This document shows positions 37,505 to 46,710 of a stretch of DNA of 64,000 nt, piece after piece (the stretch's first letter is position 1; every line of letters begins with the position of its first letter). A program made the position numbers and the translations under genes. The DNA comes from Aulosira sp. FACHB-615 (GTDB taxonomy: Bacteria; Cyanobacteriota; Cyanobacteriia; Cyanobacteriales; Nostocaceae), in NCBI RefSeq assembly GCF_014698045.1, contig NZ_JACJSE010000017.1:62001-126000 (forward strand), given 5' to 3'. The notes below the pieces were generated by a model that saw nothing but the letters and a program-made list of their open reading frames with translations, ran no database searches and was not told the DNA's origin.

Positions 37505-38908
37505 ATGCTGGGTCAAACGGTCGGGGGACGCTACCAAATTCTTACTCAGTTAGGACGGGGAGGATTTGGCACGACTTTTATAGCTCAAGATATACAAAGA
37601 CCTGGAAATCCCCAGTGTGTTGTCAAACAATTCAAGCCACTGGCGAATGATCCCTACACCTTAAATGCAGCTAAACGCTTTTTTGACTTAGAAGCAGCAA
37701 TTTTGGAAATGTTAGGAAAACATGACCAAATTCCCCAATTACTCGCGCACTTTGCAGAAAATGAAGAATTCTTTTTAGTCCAAGAATTTATTCCCGGTCA
37801 TGATCTCAAACAAGAATTACCGCCACTGAGTGAGCAATTAAGTGAAACTGCTGTAATTAAACTGTTAAAAGAGATACTGACTGTTTTAGCATTTGTCCAT
37901 CAAAATCATGTGATTCATCGGGATTTAAAACCTGAGAATATTCGCCGCCGAGAATCAGATGGCAAAATAGTTTTAATTGACTTTGGTGCAGTCAAACAAA
38001 TTAGTACCCAAGTAGCTAATACTGATGGACAAACAAGTTTTACTGTTGCTATTGGGACACCTGGTTATATGCCCAGTGAACAAGCTAATAGTAATCCCCA
38101 TTTAAGTAGCGATATTTATGCAGTGGGGATGATTGCTATCTTAGCTTTAACAGGGATAAATCCGGCTGCTGGTAGCCATTCAATTCCCAGAAACCCCAAT
38201 ACAGGCGAAATTGATTGGCGTAATAAAGTGAAAGTTAGCCCCCAGTTTGCCAGTATTTTAGATAAGATGGTGCGCTATGACTTTCGCCAGCGTTACCCTA
38301 CAGCCGAGTCGGTGTTACAAGCCTTAGAGATGCTTGAGAAAGCACCATTAACTAAACTCAAACAATCTTTGCCGAAAAAATGGGTGATGGGTTTAGGAAT
38401 TACCGCCGCATTTGCAGTTGGATTCATACTTCTATCTCAAATCAAAGTTAATCAAACCAACTTTTTAAATTATGCTGATCATGGAGTAAAAATTAACTAT
38501 CCTGATAATTGGGCAGTACAGGAAACACCAAATGCTGTAACCCAAGATATAGTGACTTTTTTATCACCAAAACAAAGTGATTCTGACCAATTTCAAGAAC
38601 TTATAACTATTCGAGTTGAACCGCTTTCGAGTACTTTAGATGAGTCGAAAGATTTATTTATTCGGGAAGTGAAAAATACAGTAGATGATGCTCAAATAGA
38701 AAGTTCTAGTGAAACAACACTGGCTAATCAGAGGGCAAATCAACTAGTCTTTACAGGTAAAATTGATAATGGGCGGTTAAAAAGTCTGCAAGTTTGGACT
38801 TTACAAAATGATAATGCCTATATTATTACTTACACTGCAACTGTTGATGAATATAATAACTTTTTACCCATCGCGGAAAAAATGATTCAATCTTTTGTTT
38901 TTGAATGA
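37505..38908 (+). CDS. Membrane Ser/Thr protein kinase with PsbP-like sensor tail
   Basis: 467 aa. The kinase domain (about 10-275) has an intact glycine loop (LGRGGFGTTF), VVKQF, HRDLKPEN, LIDFGAVKQ and GTPGYMPSEQ, so it looks active. A single membrane span follows at about 297-316 (GLGITAAFAVGFILL). The last 150 residues begin NYADHGVKINYPDNWAV and look like the PsbP/MOG1-like fold seen in cyanobacterial kinases, placed on the far side of the membrane as a likely sensor. GAGGGGAAAC lies before the ATG and may serve as ribosome site. Unlike the three hybrid kinases, DFG is intact here. Confidence 0.87.
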   Translation: MLGQTVGGRYQILTQLGRGGFGTTFIAQDIQRPGNPQCVVKQFKPLANDPYTLNAAKRFFDLEAAILEMLGKHDQIPQLLAHFAENEEFFLVQEFIPGHDLKQELPPLSEQLSETAVIKLLKEILTVLAFVHQNHVIHRDLKPENIRRRESDGKIVLIDFGAVKQISTQVANTDGQTSFTVAIGTPGYMPSEQANSNPHLSSDIYAVGMIAILALTGINPAAGSHSIPRNPNTGEIDWRNKVKVSPQFASILDKMVRYDFRQRYPTAESVLQALEMLEKAPLTKLKQSLPKKWVMGLGITAAFAVGFILLSQIKVNQTNFLNYADHGVKINYPDNWAVQETPNAVTQDIVTFLSPKQSDSDQFQELITIRVEPLSSTLDESKDLFIREVKNTVDDAQIESSSETTLANQRANQLVFTGKIDNGRLKSLQVWTLQNDNAYIITYTATVDEYNNFLPIAEKMIQSFVFE

Positions 38909-38958
38909 AATCAACTAATTTAAAAAGTTTTCTGTCTGTCGCTCTTCTAGCAATTCTG

Positions 38959-39129
38959 TATGAAGATGCACATATTTCGATCCCCCTAAATCCCCCTTAA
39001 AAAGGGGAGCCACTGCATTGGGCGGGTTTCCCGACTCCCTCAGTGGCGTGGAATTTGATATATATTATTTTTCTGCTTCCCCCCTTTTGAAGGGGGGATA
39101 GGGGGGATCTGATTCTATGCAGCTTCATA
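38959..39129. repeat. MITE-like element with about 50-bp terminal inverted repeats
   Basis: The left end TATGAAGATGCACATATTTC and onward matches the reverse complement of the right end TATGAAGCTGCATAGAATCA. Both run on into GATCCCCCTAAATCCCCC-type blocks ending in AAAAGGGG. It is 171 bp with no gene, inserted in the 341-bp gap between the kinase and the secreted protein. This is probably a non-autonomous transposable repeat; a flanking duplication was not verified. Confidence 0.7.
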
Positions 39130-39249
39130 AAAAATTGGTATTACTCCTTCAGCCATTTGAATTTGAAGCTCCGTTTTTAAACACAAGCATTTTGGGCGGG
39201 GTCGAAATCCCCGTCCAAAACCAGCGTGTTCCCTTTTAATAAGATTCTT

Positions 39250-39654
39250 TTAAAACTGAGTTACTGTCAAACTGACACCACCAGAATCTAGTCGCGGAAC
39301 CTTTAAATAATCTACTGGTTCACCGTTACGTTGAGTAGGTTCGTTATGATTGTACTTTTCACATTCTTTAATCGCTGCTTCGGGGTCGTTGAGAATTTCT
39401 AGGGGTTTGATATTTTTGCAACCCTTCTCTTCACGGACGCTACCAATAGTGTTAGCAATTTGTCTTAAGGCTTGAGCGCGATCGCTGTTGCTAACTGCGC
39501 TACTGTTGATTGTAATTGGTTCAGTGATCAGGGTGGCGGCTTCGCGGCTTTCGATAGTCAGTGGCGCAAGTTCCTCTTGTTGTTGCGCTTGGACAGGATG
39601 AGCAAGAGCGATCGCACTGACAATCACAGCTAAAGTTATAAATGGGCGTTTCAT
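39250..39654 (-). CDS. Small exported protein, unknown function
   Basis: 134 aa. A classical signal peptide (MKRPFITLAVIVSAIALAHPVQA, here shown as MKRPFITLAV to HPVQA) ends in an A-x-A site near residue 23, so the mature protein of about 111 aa is periplasmic or secreted. Two cysteines (GCKN, KECEKY) may form a disulfide. The tail ends VSLTVTQF with a terminal Phe, which recalls outer-membrane-targeted ends but is not proof. No named domain. It ends next to the 38959 repeat and stands alone. Confidence 0.7.
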   Translation of the reverse strand: MKRPFITLAVIVSAIALAHPVQAQQQEELAPLTIESREAATLITEPITINSSAVSNSDRAQALRQIANTIGSVREEKGCKNIKPLEILNDPEAAIKECEKYNHNEPTQRNGEPVDYLKVPRLDSGGVSLTVTQF

Positions 39655-39886
39655 ACTCTAACCCCTGAATTTAAGTTATATGTGATACCTACAAGTGCAA
39701 TTCCATCTTATCCGCAAGCAATTAAAATGTAATCACCTATTAGGTTAATTATGTTCCATTTGCAAAACTGGCACAGTTGTCTATACATAGTAGATTCGAT
39801 GTTGATGAGGTACAGCAACTGATTGAAAAAAGTAATGAATAATGAGTAATGAGTGAGAAATGTACTTATTACTCATCGAGAGGTTC

Positions 39887-39923
39887 AGATCCCCGACTTC
39901 TTCAATAAGTCGGGGATCTTTTG
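39887..39923. terminator. Strong hairpin with T-run, dispersed GATCCCCGACTT repeat
   Basis: AGATCCCCGACTT, 7-nt loop, AAGTCGGGGATCT, then TTTT on the plus strand. Both flanking genes are on the minus strand, so it does not sit as a normal terminator for either. It is of a repeat type common in cyanobacterial spacers. Confidence 0.55.
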
Positions 39924-39943
39924 GTTAACGAATTAATATCTAA

Positions 39944-40942
39944 TCAAGCATGAAAGTATTTTTTCTTTACTTTTTTGTAGAGGTTTTTAATTCTTAATTG
40001 ACTTAAGCGTAGTTGCGTCAATGTGGGGATGTTAGATTGATAATGCTGTTTATGGTCAAAAAACTCATTTAATTCCTGTAAAATTACTCGCAGCCTTTGA
40101 ATAATATTTTCATAACGATACTCTTTGAGTACCTCTTCCGACAAACTTAAACCTGGAGCAGATTGCAGAACTTTGAGAATATGTGCTACATCATATTCTT
40201 TGGAATAATTAGCGATTTTATAGCTATTAAACCCAGGATCTAAATAATCAGAAAGCCCACCATTAACGCTAGAAAATACTTGACACCCACAGGCTAAAGC
40301 TTCCATTGGTTGCAGTCCAAATCCTTCACTGACACTCTGTTGCGCCCAATATTCAGCCGAATCATAAAGATAAATTTTTGCGCGATTAAATAATCCTGGT
40401 AAATCTTCTACATAATAATCAACTAAATGCACATTGCATTTTTGTTGTAACGTGGGAATTAGCTCTGTTAATAAATACTCCGAAGATTTTCGCGCCTGCA
40501 CCAATACATCAATATCTCGTTCTAAATGTAAATTTTTAAATTCTGGGCTAATTTCATTCGGTAAATAATAAATGAGGTTATTTGGCGACTTCTGCCCCCA
40601 ATAACCTAATGTGTTGCGACTAACAGTAATAATGGGAATCCCTATAGGTAAATTAAACTTGTAACCAGAACTATGGGCATGATATACCACATTATATTGC
40701 TGGAGTTTGGCAACTAATTTAGCGATATCAAATCCCCAATTAATAACAAAAATGGCATTATCTAAATTTGGTTCTCTCAGCAAGTCATCTAAAAACAACT
40801 TATCGGCTTCTCGTTGGCGGTAAGTTACCACTTCCGCACTACAAACCTGTTGAGCAAGTTTCAATGTTTTTAATTCTGCCCAGAGACCACCACAGACAAA
40901 TCTGCCCTGAGTTCCAGGCAATAGAAAATAAAGCTTTCGCAT
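39944..40942 (-). CDS. Glycosyltransferase (GT-B fold, GT4-like)
   Basis: 332 aa. The N-terminus has a Gly-rich loop (PGTQGRFVCGGLWAEL), and the C-terminal half has EGFGLQPMEALACGC, the E-x7-E signature of retaining GT4 enzymes that binds the donor phosphate. The family transfers sugar from a nucleotide donor to lipid, protein or polysaccharide. The acceptor is unknown here. It lies 27 bp downstream of the DUF6391-like membrane protein on the same strand and may be co-transcribed with it. The tail is strongly basic (YKKVKKKYF), which may favour membrane contact. Confidence 0.85.
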   Translation of the reverse strand: MRKLYFLLPGTQGRFVCGGLWAELKTLKLAQQVCSAEVVTYRQREADKLFLDDLLREPNLDNAIFVINWGFDIAKLVAKLQQYNVVYHAHSSGYKFNLPIGIPIITVSRNTLGYWGQKSPNNLIYYLPNEISPEFKNLHLERDIDVLVQARKSSEYLLTELIPTLQQKCNVHLVDYYVEDLPGLFNRAKIYLYDSAEYWAQQSVSEGFGLQPMEALACGCQVFSSVNGGLSDYLDPGFNSYKIANYSKEYDVAHILKVLQSAPGLSLSEEVLKEYRYENIIQRLRVILQELNEFFDHKQHYQSNIPTLTQLRLSQLRIKNLYKKVKKKYFHA

Positions 40943-40969
40943 TATAAAATTATGAATTACGAATTAATT

Positions 40970-41623
40970 TCACTCTCGCCATTTTACCTTGACAAAATGT
41001 CCTTGCCGTCCCCAAACATCACGAGCCACGGTAATATTTTCTACTGTTAAGTTAAACGGAATAGCTGTGGTGAGATAACGCTGGGCTATTGAACCTAAAT
41101 CTGGGGCGATTTCTGCGGCTGTGGTGGCAGCTAGTCCTAAACCAATTAATTGTTCAACTGGGCGGAAGGGAAGCAACAAATTGACACCAACAGCGAGTCC
41201 GGCTGTTAACAACATTGTGACTGAAAGATTTGTACCACAACGGGGATGTACTGCTAAATCCCATTCACCATGTGTCAGCCGATAAAGGGCTTGGCTGACC
41301 GCCCGTCGCAAGTTGCTAATATTAACTTCACCATAAAGATAAAATCCTTGATCTGTAGATAAACCACCCAATAATTCGTTATCAAGTTGAACTGTATTGG
41401 GTCTCCCTGGGGGAGTATGAACATTTTTGGTTTCACTCAAAACCCAAACTGTAGCATGTTCTAAGGCGTGGACTTGCCGCAGCATCAGAATTTCTTTCAA
41501 GCCAGGAACAAATGATAGCTGCCTTACTAAATCAGCATCTAGGGTAGATTGCGGTGTAGTAAAGTCAAAGTTAAAAAAGTTAAAGGAAGACGAGCCACCT
41601 TGAACAGAAGCAGAAGTTTCCAT
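40970..41623 (-). CDS. DUF6391-like membrane protein
   Basis: 217 aa from the ATG at 41623, preferred because GGGGAG lies 11 nt upstream; a TTG at 41689 would add 22 residues. Conserved segments are RQVHALEHATVWVL and HPRCGTNL, each with His residues that could bind a metal, and a hydrophobic stretch (VTMLLTAGLAVGVNLLLPF) likely to cross the membrane. I recognise the pattern as a cyanobacterial conserved family (DUF6391 as I recall); no function is known. The glycosyltransferase gene follows after 27 bp. Confidence 0.65.
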   Translation of the reverse strand: METSASVQGGSSSFNFFNFDFTTPQSTLDADLVRQLSFVPGLKEILMLRQVHALEHATVWVLSETKNVHTPPGRPNTVQLDNELLGGLSTDQGFYLYGEVNISNLRRAVSQALYRLTHGEWDLAVHPRCGTNLSVTMLLTAGLAVGVNLLLPFRPVEQLIGLGLAATTAAEIAPDLGSIAQRYLTTAIPFNLTVENITVARDVWGRQGHFVKVKWRE

Positions 41624-41748
41624 AGCAACACTGCTCCCCAAACTGATGGAGCAAGATAGATTTCTTACAAATGTAACGCTTGCAGCCAAAGATTATTGCT
41701 AATTTTTATTGATGACTGAATGAATATCTTTTTAAATATGGTGAAATG

Positions 41749-41786
41749 TACCGTTGAGCCAGTTTGAAAAAACTGACTCAACGGTA
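41749..41786. repeat. Long near-perfect hairpin between PedR-like and DUF6391 genes
   Basis: TACCGTTGAG-C-CAGTTT, GAA, AAACTG-A-CTCAACGGTA: a 17-bp arm with one mismatch. No T-run is on either side, so it is not a standard intrinsic terminator. It may be an operator, RNA-processing site or small-RNA stem. The remaining bases of 41624-42003 show no gene that I accept. Confidence 0.55.
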
Positions 41787-42003
41787 ACAAATTCTGCACG
41801 ATAACCAATAACTCAGTAATCTGTTCTGCCTGATGTTGATACTAGCGAGAACTAGAGGTTCACGCTGAAATAGATGCGTGAGGAGTAAAACAAGCAGTGA
41901 ACCATGAAAATGTCGTAGCTGCACGCCAAATGAAATTTATCGCCAGATTAGACGCGATTTATGGCATCTGCCAAACGCCATTGACCGCATCTGTGTTAGC
42001 AAT

Positions 42004-42267
42004 TCATTCGTTTTGCTTAGGCAGAGGACAGCAATTCACATCATCCAAACAGACCTTGCCCCACTGTAAAGCCCAGCGCACAAGTGCCACCCGGTTTTCT
42101 GTTTGGGTTTTGGTGAGAATATTGCTGATGTGGTTATCAACTGTTCGCTTGCTAATTTCCAATTTTGCTGCAATCTCTTGGTTAGTTAAGCCAGCGGCCA
42201 CTAAGTCGATAATTTGCAGTTCTCTGTCTGACAGAGTAACAGGGGTCTGGGACTCGCCACCAGCCAT
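42004..42267 (-). CDS. pedR: PedR-like LuxR-type redox regulator
   Basis: 87 aa from the ATG at 42267, supported by an AGGGAGG ribosome site 12 nt upstream. A longer frame to 42471 has no such support and would exceed the family size. Almost the whole protein is a LuxR helix-turn-helix: LSDRELQIIDLVAAGLTNQEIAAKL, RTVDNHISNIL, then RWALQWGK and a C-terminal VNCCPLP. There is no receiver domain. In Synechocystis, PedR (Ssl0564) senses photosynthetic electron transport through thioredoxin acting on a conserved Cys; the Cys pair here is the likely counterpart. It should bind DNA as a dimer under low electron flow. The symbol is by family resemblance. Confidence 0.8.
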   Translation of the reverse strand: MAGGESQTPVTLSDRELQIIDLVAAGLTNQEIAAKLEISKRTVDNHISNILTKTQTENRVALVRWALQWGKVCLDDVNCCPLPKQNE

Positions 42268-42719
42268 GACTGATTCTATCCTCCCTTGGTATATGTACTT
42301 AATCACTCTCTTTAATTCTAGAAGATTCTTTTGTTGGTAGGGATTTGAAGTGTTAGCTGTAATACGATTGACAATAATTTTTTTCAAGTTTAACTCAAGA
42401 GAAAATTTACATATCACAAAATAAGTGTTATTTTTAGCACTTATTTTGAAGATTTTATTAAGTATTATCACGAGTAAATAAAAGCTGATATTAAAGCCTA
42501 CATATTCAGTAGGAGTAACAAAAATTGCTATTTAATTCTATGAAGGACTGGCGACAGAACAACAAGATTGTTGTAGATTTTATACTGACCTCACAAGAAC
42601 TGAAAAGTTAGGGGTCAATAGGAAAAACTCAGAATATAAAGTTCTGGGTTTAGGCAGAAAAATTCTGATGTCAGGATTATTCTTTGCTTCCTCAACCTAA
42701 ATCGCAAATCTAAAGTGAG

Positions 42720-43697
42720 ATGAGCAATCCCCGTGTTTTGTGTCTTGGTGAAATTCTGTTTGATTGTTTAGCCGATCAATTGGGGCTAAAGTTGGAGGAG
42801 GTACAGTCTTGGACTCCTTACCCTGGAGGAGCGCCAGCTAATGTGGCCTGTGCGTTGGTGAAACTCGGAACTTCCGCCGGATTTGTTGGCTCTGTAGGTG
42901 AAGATGAACCGGGGAATGAGCTGGTTCAGTTACTCCAGGAAGTTGGGGTAGATATAACGGGTGTGCAACGTCATCCGACTGCGCCAACGCGACAGGTGTA
43001 TGTAGTGCGAGATTTGGCAGGCGATCGCAGTTTCGCTGGCTTCGGTCAGTATGATACATCTGAATTTGCCGACACCCGTCTACAAGCCAAGCAATTACCC
43101 ACTGCGTTGTTTCAAGAGGCAGAGTTTCTGGTTTTGGGTACTTTAGAATTAGCCTATCCTGACAGTGAACAGGCAGTTTATCGCGCTTTAGATTTAGCAG
43201 AACAATTTGACCTGAAAATTGTGCTAGATGTCAACTGGCGACCAGTATTTTGGCACGACCAAAATATTGCGCGGCAAAAAATTCAAGATACATTTAAGCG
43301 GATTGACTTTCTCAAACTCTCCAAAGAGGAAGCAGAATGGCTGTTTGATACCGCCGATGCAGGAGCCATTACTTACCGTTTAGATTCTGTGGAAGGGGTG
43401 CTGATAACTGATGGTGATAAAGGTTGCGCCTATTGCTTAAGTGGTAACGAAGGAATATTACCTTCTTTCCCGGTGAAAGTAGCTGACACCACTGGCGCAG
43501 GAGATAGCTTTTTGGCGGGATTTATCCACCAATTAAGTCAGCATGGGATCAAAAAACTAGAAGATGCAGAAACCGCCAAACGCATTGTTACTTATGCTAG
43601 TGCGGTGGGAGCATTAACTACGATTAAACCAGGTGCGATCGCTTCTCAACCAACAGCCGCAGAAGTCGAAGCTTTTCTGGCTACACACCAACTTTAA
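42720..43697 (+). CDS. PfkB-family sugar kinase, probably fructokinase
   Basis: 325 aa. The N-terminal signature CLGEILFDC and YPGGAPANVACAL (PfkB motif 1), and the C-terminal DTTGAGDSFLAGF (motif 2 with the catalytic base Asp), are complete. Members with this form phosphorylate fructose to fructose 6-phosphate with ATP; other hexoses or nucleosides cannot be excluded by sequence reading. The ATG follows an A-rich leader without a clear ribosome site. It stands alone between the PedR-like regulator and SfsA. The downstream gap holds one of the GGGTGTAGGGGG repeats. Confidence 0.9.
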   Translation: MSNPRVLCLGEILFDCLADQLGLKLEEVQSWTPYPGGAPANVACALVKLGTSAGFVGSVGEDEPGNELVQLLQEVGVDITGVQRHPTAPTRQVYVVRDLAGDRSFAGFGQYDTSEFADTRLQAKQLPTALFQEAEFLVLGTLELAYPDSEQAVYRALDLAEQFDLKIVLDVNWRPVFWHDQNIARQKIQDTFKRIDFLKLSKEEAEWLFDTADAGAITYRLDSVEGVLITDGDKGCAYCLSGNEGILPSFPVKVADTTGAGDSFLAGFIHQLSQHGIKKLEDAETAKRIVTYASAVGALTTIKPGAIASQPTAAEVEAFLATHQL

Positions 43698-43884
43698 TCA
43701 GGCTGTGGTCTGTTGAGAATGAGTGTCAGGGTGTAGGGGGTAAAGATTTGAAACATCTACACTCTTACAGAGAAGTCAAAATTCAAAAGTTAAGAGAATT
43801 TTTGACTTTTAACTTTTGACTTTTGACTTGATTTCACCCATACACCCATTTTTCACAGATAATCTTGGTACGTAAGTTCTCAAT

Positions 43885-44610
43885 TTAAACGATGAGTTTT
43901 GCCAAACCTAAATAACGGATACCTTCGGGAGAAATATCAAAGCGACAAGGTAATACTTCTAAACCAAGGGCGATCGCTTGCCGCAATAACTGACCATATA
44001 CTGGATCTGTGGTATCACCAGGGGCAAACTCTGTACAATCACCCCGGTTGATAAAGTACAACATCACAGCCCGATTTGTTGGTAGCAGCGCCATTAATTC
44101 GCGCAGGTGTTTTTGTCCTCTCGTGGTTTCTGTATCAGGAAATAATGCTAAGGTTCCTTGCGCCCAAGTTGTATTTTTAACTTCTAAATATATCGGGCGT
44201 TCTGTCTCATTACCTGTTAACAAAAAATCCACACGACTTTTTTTATCTACGCCATAAACCACTTCACCTTTGATTTGGCTGTAGTCACCTAATTCGGGAA
44301 ATAAGTATTTTGCTAAAGCTAGTTTGACAATGCGATTAGGTAAAGCTGTGTTAACACCTACCCAAGTCGGTTCCTGATCATAGACTTGAATCAGTTCTAG
44401 GGTGTAAGCCAGTTTACGGTTAGGGTTATCACTGCGAGATAATTGCACCAAACTACCAAGGGTAGAAACTCCAGTCATCGGCCCTGTGTTGGGACAATGG
44501 GCTGTGACGATTTGACCATCAGTAAGCTGCACATCAGCAAAAAACCGTTTGTAGCGTTTGAGTAAAACACCAGGGTAGAGCGTCGGGTAACGATAAAGCC
44601 AATCCAGCAT
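43885..44610 (-). CDS. sfsA: SfsA family protein (DNA/sugar fermentation stimulation)
   Basis: 241 aa, full length for the family. Characteristic pieces are RYKRFFADV near the N-terminus, CPNTGPMTG, and a PD-(D/E)xK-like core SRVDFLL ... YLEVKNTTW. The latter has led to the view that SfsA is nuclease-like; in E. coli the gene was found by its effect on maltose metabolism genes. The real role in cyanobacteria is not established. It converges with the fructokinase gene. Confidence 0.92.
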   Translation of the reverse strand: MLDWLYRYPTLYPGVLLKRYKRFFADVQLTDGQIVTAHCPNTGPMTGVSTLGSLVQLSRSDNPNRKLAYTLELIQVYDQEPTWVGVNTALPNRIVKLALAKYLFPELGDYSQIKGEVVYGVDKKSRVDFLLTGNETERPIYLEVKNTTWAQGTLALFPDTETTRGQKHLRELMALLPTNRAVMLYFINRGDCTEFAPGDTTDPVYGQLLRQAIALGLEVLPCRFDISPEGIRYLGLAKLIV

Positions 44611-44763
44611 TATTTTGCAAAGCTAACCATAAATGCACAGAGCATCATACCGTGTCTGGTCTGATGCTGGAAAAATAAAAATCTACATATTACATTTTTT
44701 TACAAAATTATACTGAATAATCCTCAAAGGGAAGTATCCATTTAATGGCTTATTGAGGGATAT

Positions 44764-45918
44764 ATGACTAAAAATGTTGAATCACCGCTACATTGTTCAC
44801 TGGTCTTAGATATTAAAGATACTTCGACACAGGTATATTTACGAGCAATGGAAAACTTATTGGTAGTAGTTCAAGATTTATCCCTCGCCCATACTCTAGA
44901 GCGCGTTATCGAAATTGTGAGGGTAGCAGCGCGGCAAATCACTGGGTCTGATGGAGCTAGTTTTATTTTACGAGACAATGGTTATTGCTATTACGTTGAT
45001 GAAAATGCGATCGCTCCTTTGTGGAAAGGTCAGCGATTCCCGATGAATATCTGTCTTGGTGGTTGGGCAATGTTAAACCGTCAACCAGCAGTTATTAGTG
45101 ATGTGTATGATGATCTCCGGGTTCCCCATGTAGCTTATAAACCTACTTTTGTGAAAAGTATGGTGATGGTGCCAATTCGCACATTTGATCCAATTGGTGC
45201 TATCGGTATTTATTGGGCAAAATTTCATCAGCCAACCCCCGAAGAAGTCAAGTTATTACAGGCTTTAGCAGATACCACAGCCGTAGCAATGGAAAATGTG
45301 CAAGTGTATGCAGAATTAGAACAGCGAGTCAGCGATCGCACGGCGGCTTTAGCAGCAATTAATACCCATCTCCAACAAGAAATTAGCGATCGCAAAGCCG
45401 CAGAAGCCGAAATCCGTCGTCTTTCCATTACAGATGAGTTAACAGGATTGTACAATCGGCGTGGCTTTGTGATTTTGGCACAACAGCAATTAAAACAAAT
45501 TCAGCGATCGCAAATTCCCACTGGCTTACTGTTTATTGATTTGGATGGACTCAAAACCATTAATGATACTTTAGGACATGAAATGGGTGATAATGCAATC
45601 ACCTCGGCGGCGGATTTACTCAAAAATACTTTTCGTGAGTCTGACATTTTAGCCAGATTGGGAGGTGATGAATTTGTTGTGCTGCTACAAGGACGAGACC
45701 CCAGTTCGGAAGTGATTCAACAGCGATTGCAAACAGCCATTAAGGAATACAACCATCGCCAAAACCGACCATTTCAACTGTCGATGAGTATGGGTTTTCA
45801 AGCTTATGATCCTCATCAACCCCTCCCCTTAGACCAACTCATCACCCTTGCAGATATGAAAATGTATGAGTGTAAACGGTTCAAAAAACTAGGGAAGAAT
45901 ACAGTAACTCTGGAATAA
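44764..45918 (+). CDS. GAF-GGDEF diguanylate cyclase
   Basis: 384 aa. GAF domain (about 25-175) with a Cys-containing loop but no bilin-type Cys-His pair, a coiled coil (LEQRVSDRTAALAAINTHL) and a GGDEF domain (about 220-384) with the intact active site LGGDEF. RESD five residues before it is the RxxD inhibitory site, so the enzyme should make cyclic di-GMP from GTP and be inhibited by product. GAGGGA before the ATG is a good ribosome site. The GAF signal is unknown. It is probably cytosolic and monocistronic. Confidence 0.9.
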   Translation: MTKNVESPLHCSLVLDIKDTSTQVYLRAMENLLVVVQDLSLAHTLERVIEIVRVAARQITGSDGASFILRDNGYCYYVDENAIAPLWKGQRFPMNICLGGWAMLNRQPAVISDVYDDLRVPHVAYKPTFVKSMVMVPIRTFDPIGAIGIYWAKFHQPTPEEVKLLQALADTTAVAMENVQVYAELEQRVSDRTAALAAINTHLQQEISDRKAAEAEIRRLSITDELTGLYNRRGFVILAQQQLKQIQRSQIPTGLLFIDLDGLKTINDTLGHEMGDNAITSAADLLKNTFRESDILARLGGDEFVVLLQGRDPSSEVIQQRLQTAIKEYNHRQNRPFQLSMSMGFQAYDPHQPLPLDQLITLADMKMYECKRFKKLGKNTVTLE

Positions 45919-46073
45919 ACCCAAGAGACTGGAAGTCTAGGACTATACAAACAAAGCCTGCCTAACCTATCGGCAACTGCAAAGCCGAACGCAGGCTAAT
46001 TATATGCTTCTTCATATCGATTTGATATCACAACCCTTACACCTTTATACCCACGTATTCCCACTTTCCCAAA

Positions 46074-46367
46074 CTACTTAACCTCAAACCCCCGCAAGCC
46101 TTCTGGTTCTTCATACTCAGTCACCACCCCTTGCACCACAGCCGCAGGTGGCCCCGAATAACACCAGCGAATCATTTCCTCGACAACCTCCCGCACGCCT
46201 TCAAATACCGCCTCTACCCTACCATCAGGCAGATTTCGTACCCAACCAGTTAAACCCAACTGGCTGGCGGTATCAACTGTTGCATAACGATAGCCTACTC
46301 CTTGAACTCGGCCAGAAATTAAGACATGGGCGCGAATTATTTGTGGTACTTGTGTGGAATCTTGCAT
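46074..46367 (-). CDS. acyP: Acylphosphatase
   Basis: 97 aa, the family's usual size. The signature SGRVQGVGYRYA holds the phosphate-binding loop with its Arg, and LTGWVRNLPDGRVEAVF holds the catalytic Asn. It hydrolyses carboxyl-phosphates such as acetyl phosphate or 1,3-bisphosphoglycerate. It is monocistronic and converges with the GGDEF gene, with a repeat-type CCCTTACACC block in the gap. Confidence 0.93.
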   Translation of the reverse strand: MQDSTQVPQIIRAHVLISGRVQGVGYRYATVDTASQLGLTGWVRNLPDGRVEAVFEGVREVVEEMIRWCYSGPPAAVVQGVVTEYEEPEGLRGFEVK

Positions 46368-46710
46368 AAACTGGTCAATTCTTTACGCTTTCCAGTCTAC
46401 CTGTTATGTGAATCGAGAACAAAATTTTAATTACACACTCAAGTTTTTGCCGATAACTGTTTTAGGAAAAAATAGCGTTTCCTCATCTACCAGAGGATAA
46501 ATTTATCTGCGTTCATTTTCTGCAATAGTGTTTAAATTCATCTAGCTCCACTTTAGCAGTATAGAAATAGCCATACTCGCTGTAAGAGTAAGTAAAGATA
46601 ATGATAAATTATTGTTTGTACCTTGCCGTCATCTATAGAAGGCTGCATCTCTAATTACAGACTAGCATCTATCAATCTGCTAATTTTAAAGTTTGAATTC
46701 TGCCTTGCTT
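46368..46710. other. Divergent spacer between acylphosphatase and the DUF1823 gene
   Basis: 343 bases, AT-rich, no coding frame. It should hold both promoters. Confidence 0.4.

Noticed and set aside
41897..42340. 147-codon plus-strand frame
   Set aside because: It runs antisense over the PedR-like gene, whose family, ribosome site and length are convincing; the plus-strand product has low-quality composition and no motif.
44764..45918. Cyanobacteriochrome-type light sensor in the GGDEF protein
   Set aside because: Its GAF domain lacks the Cys-His bilin-binding pair and the PADDIP box.
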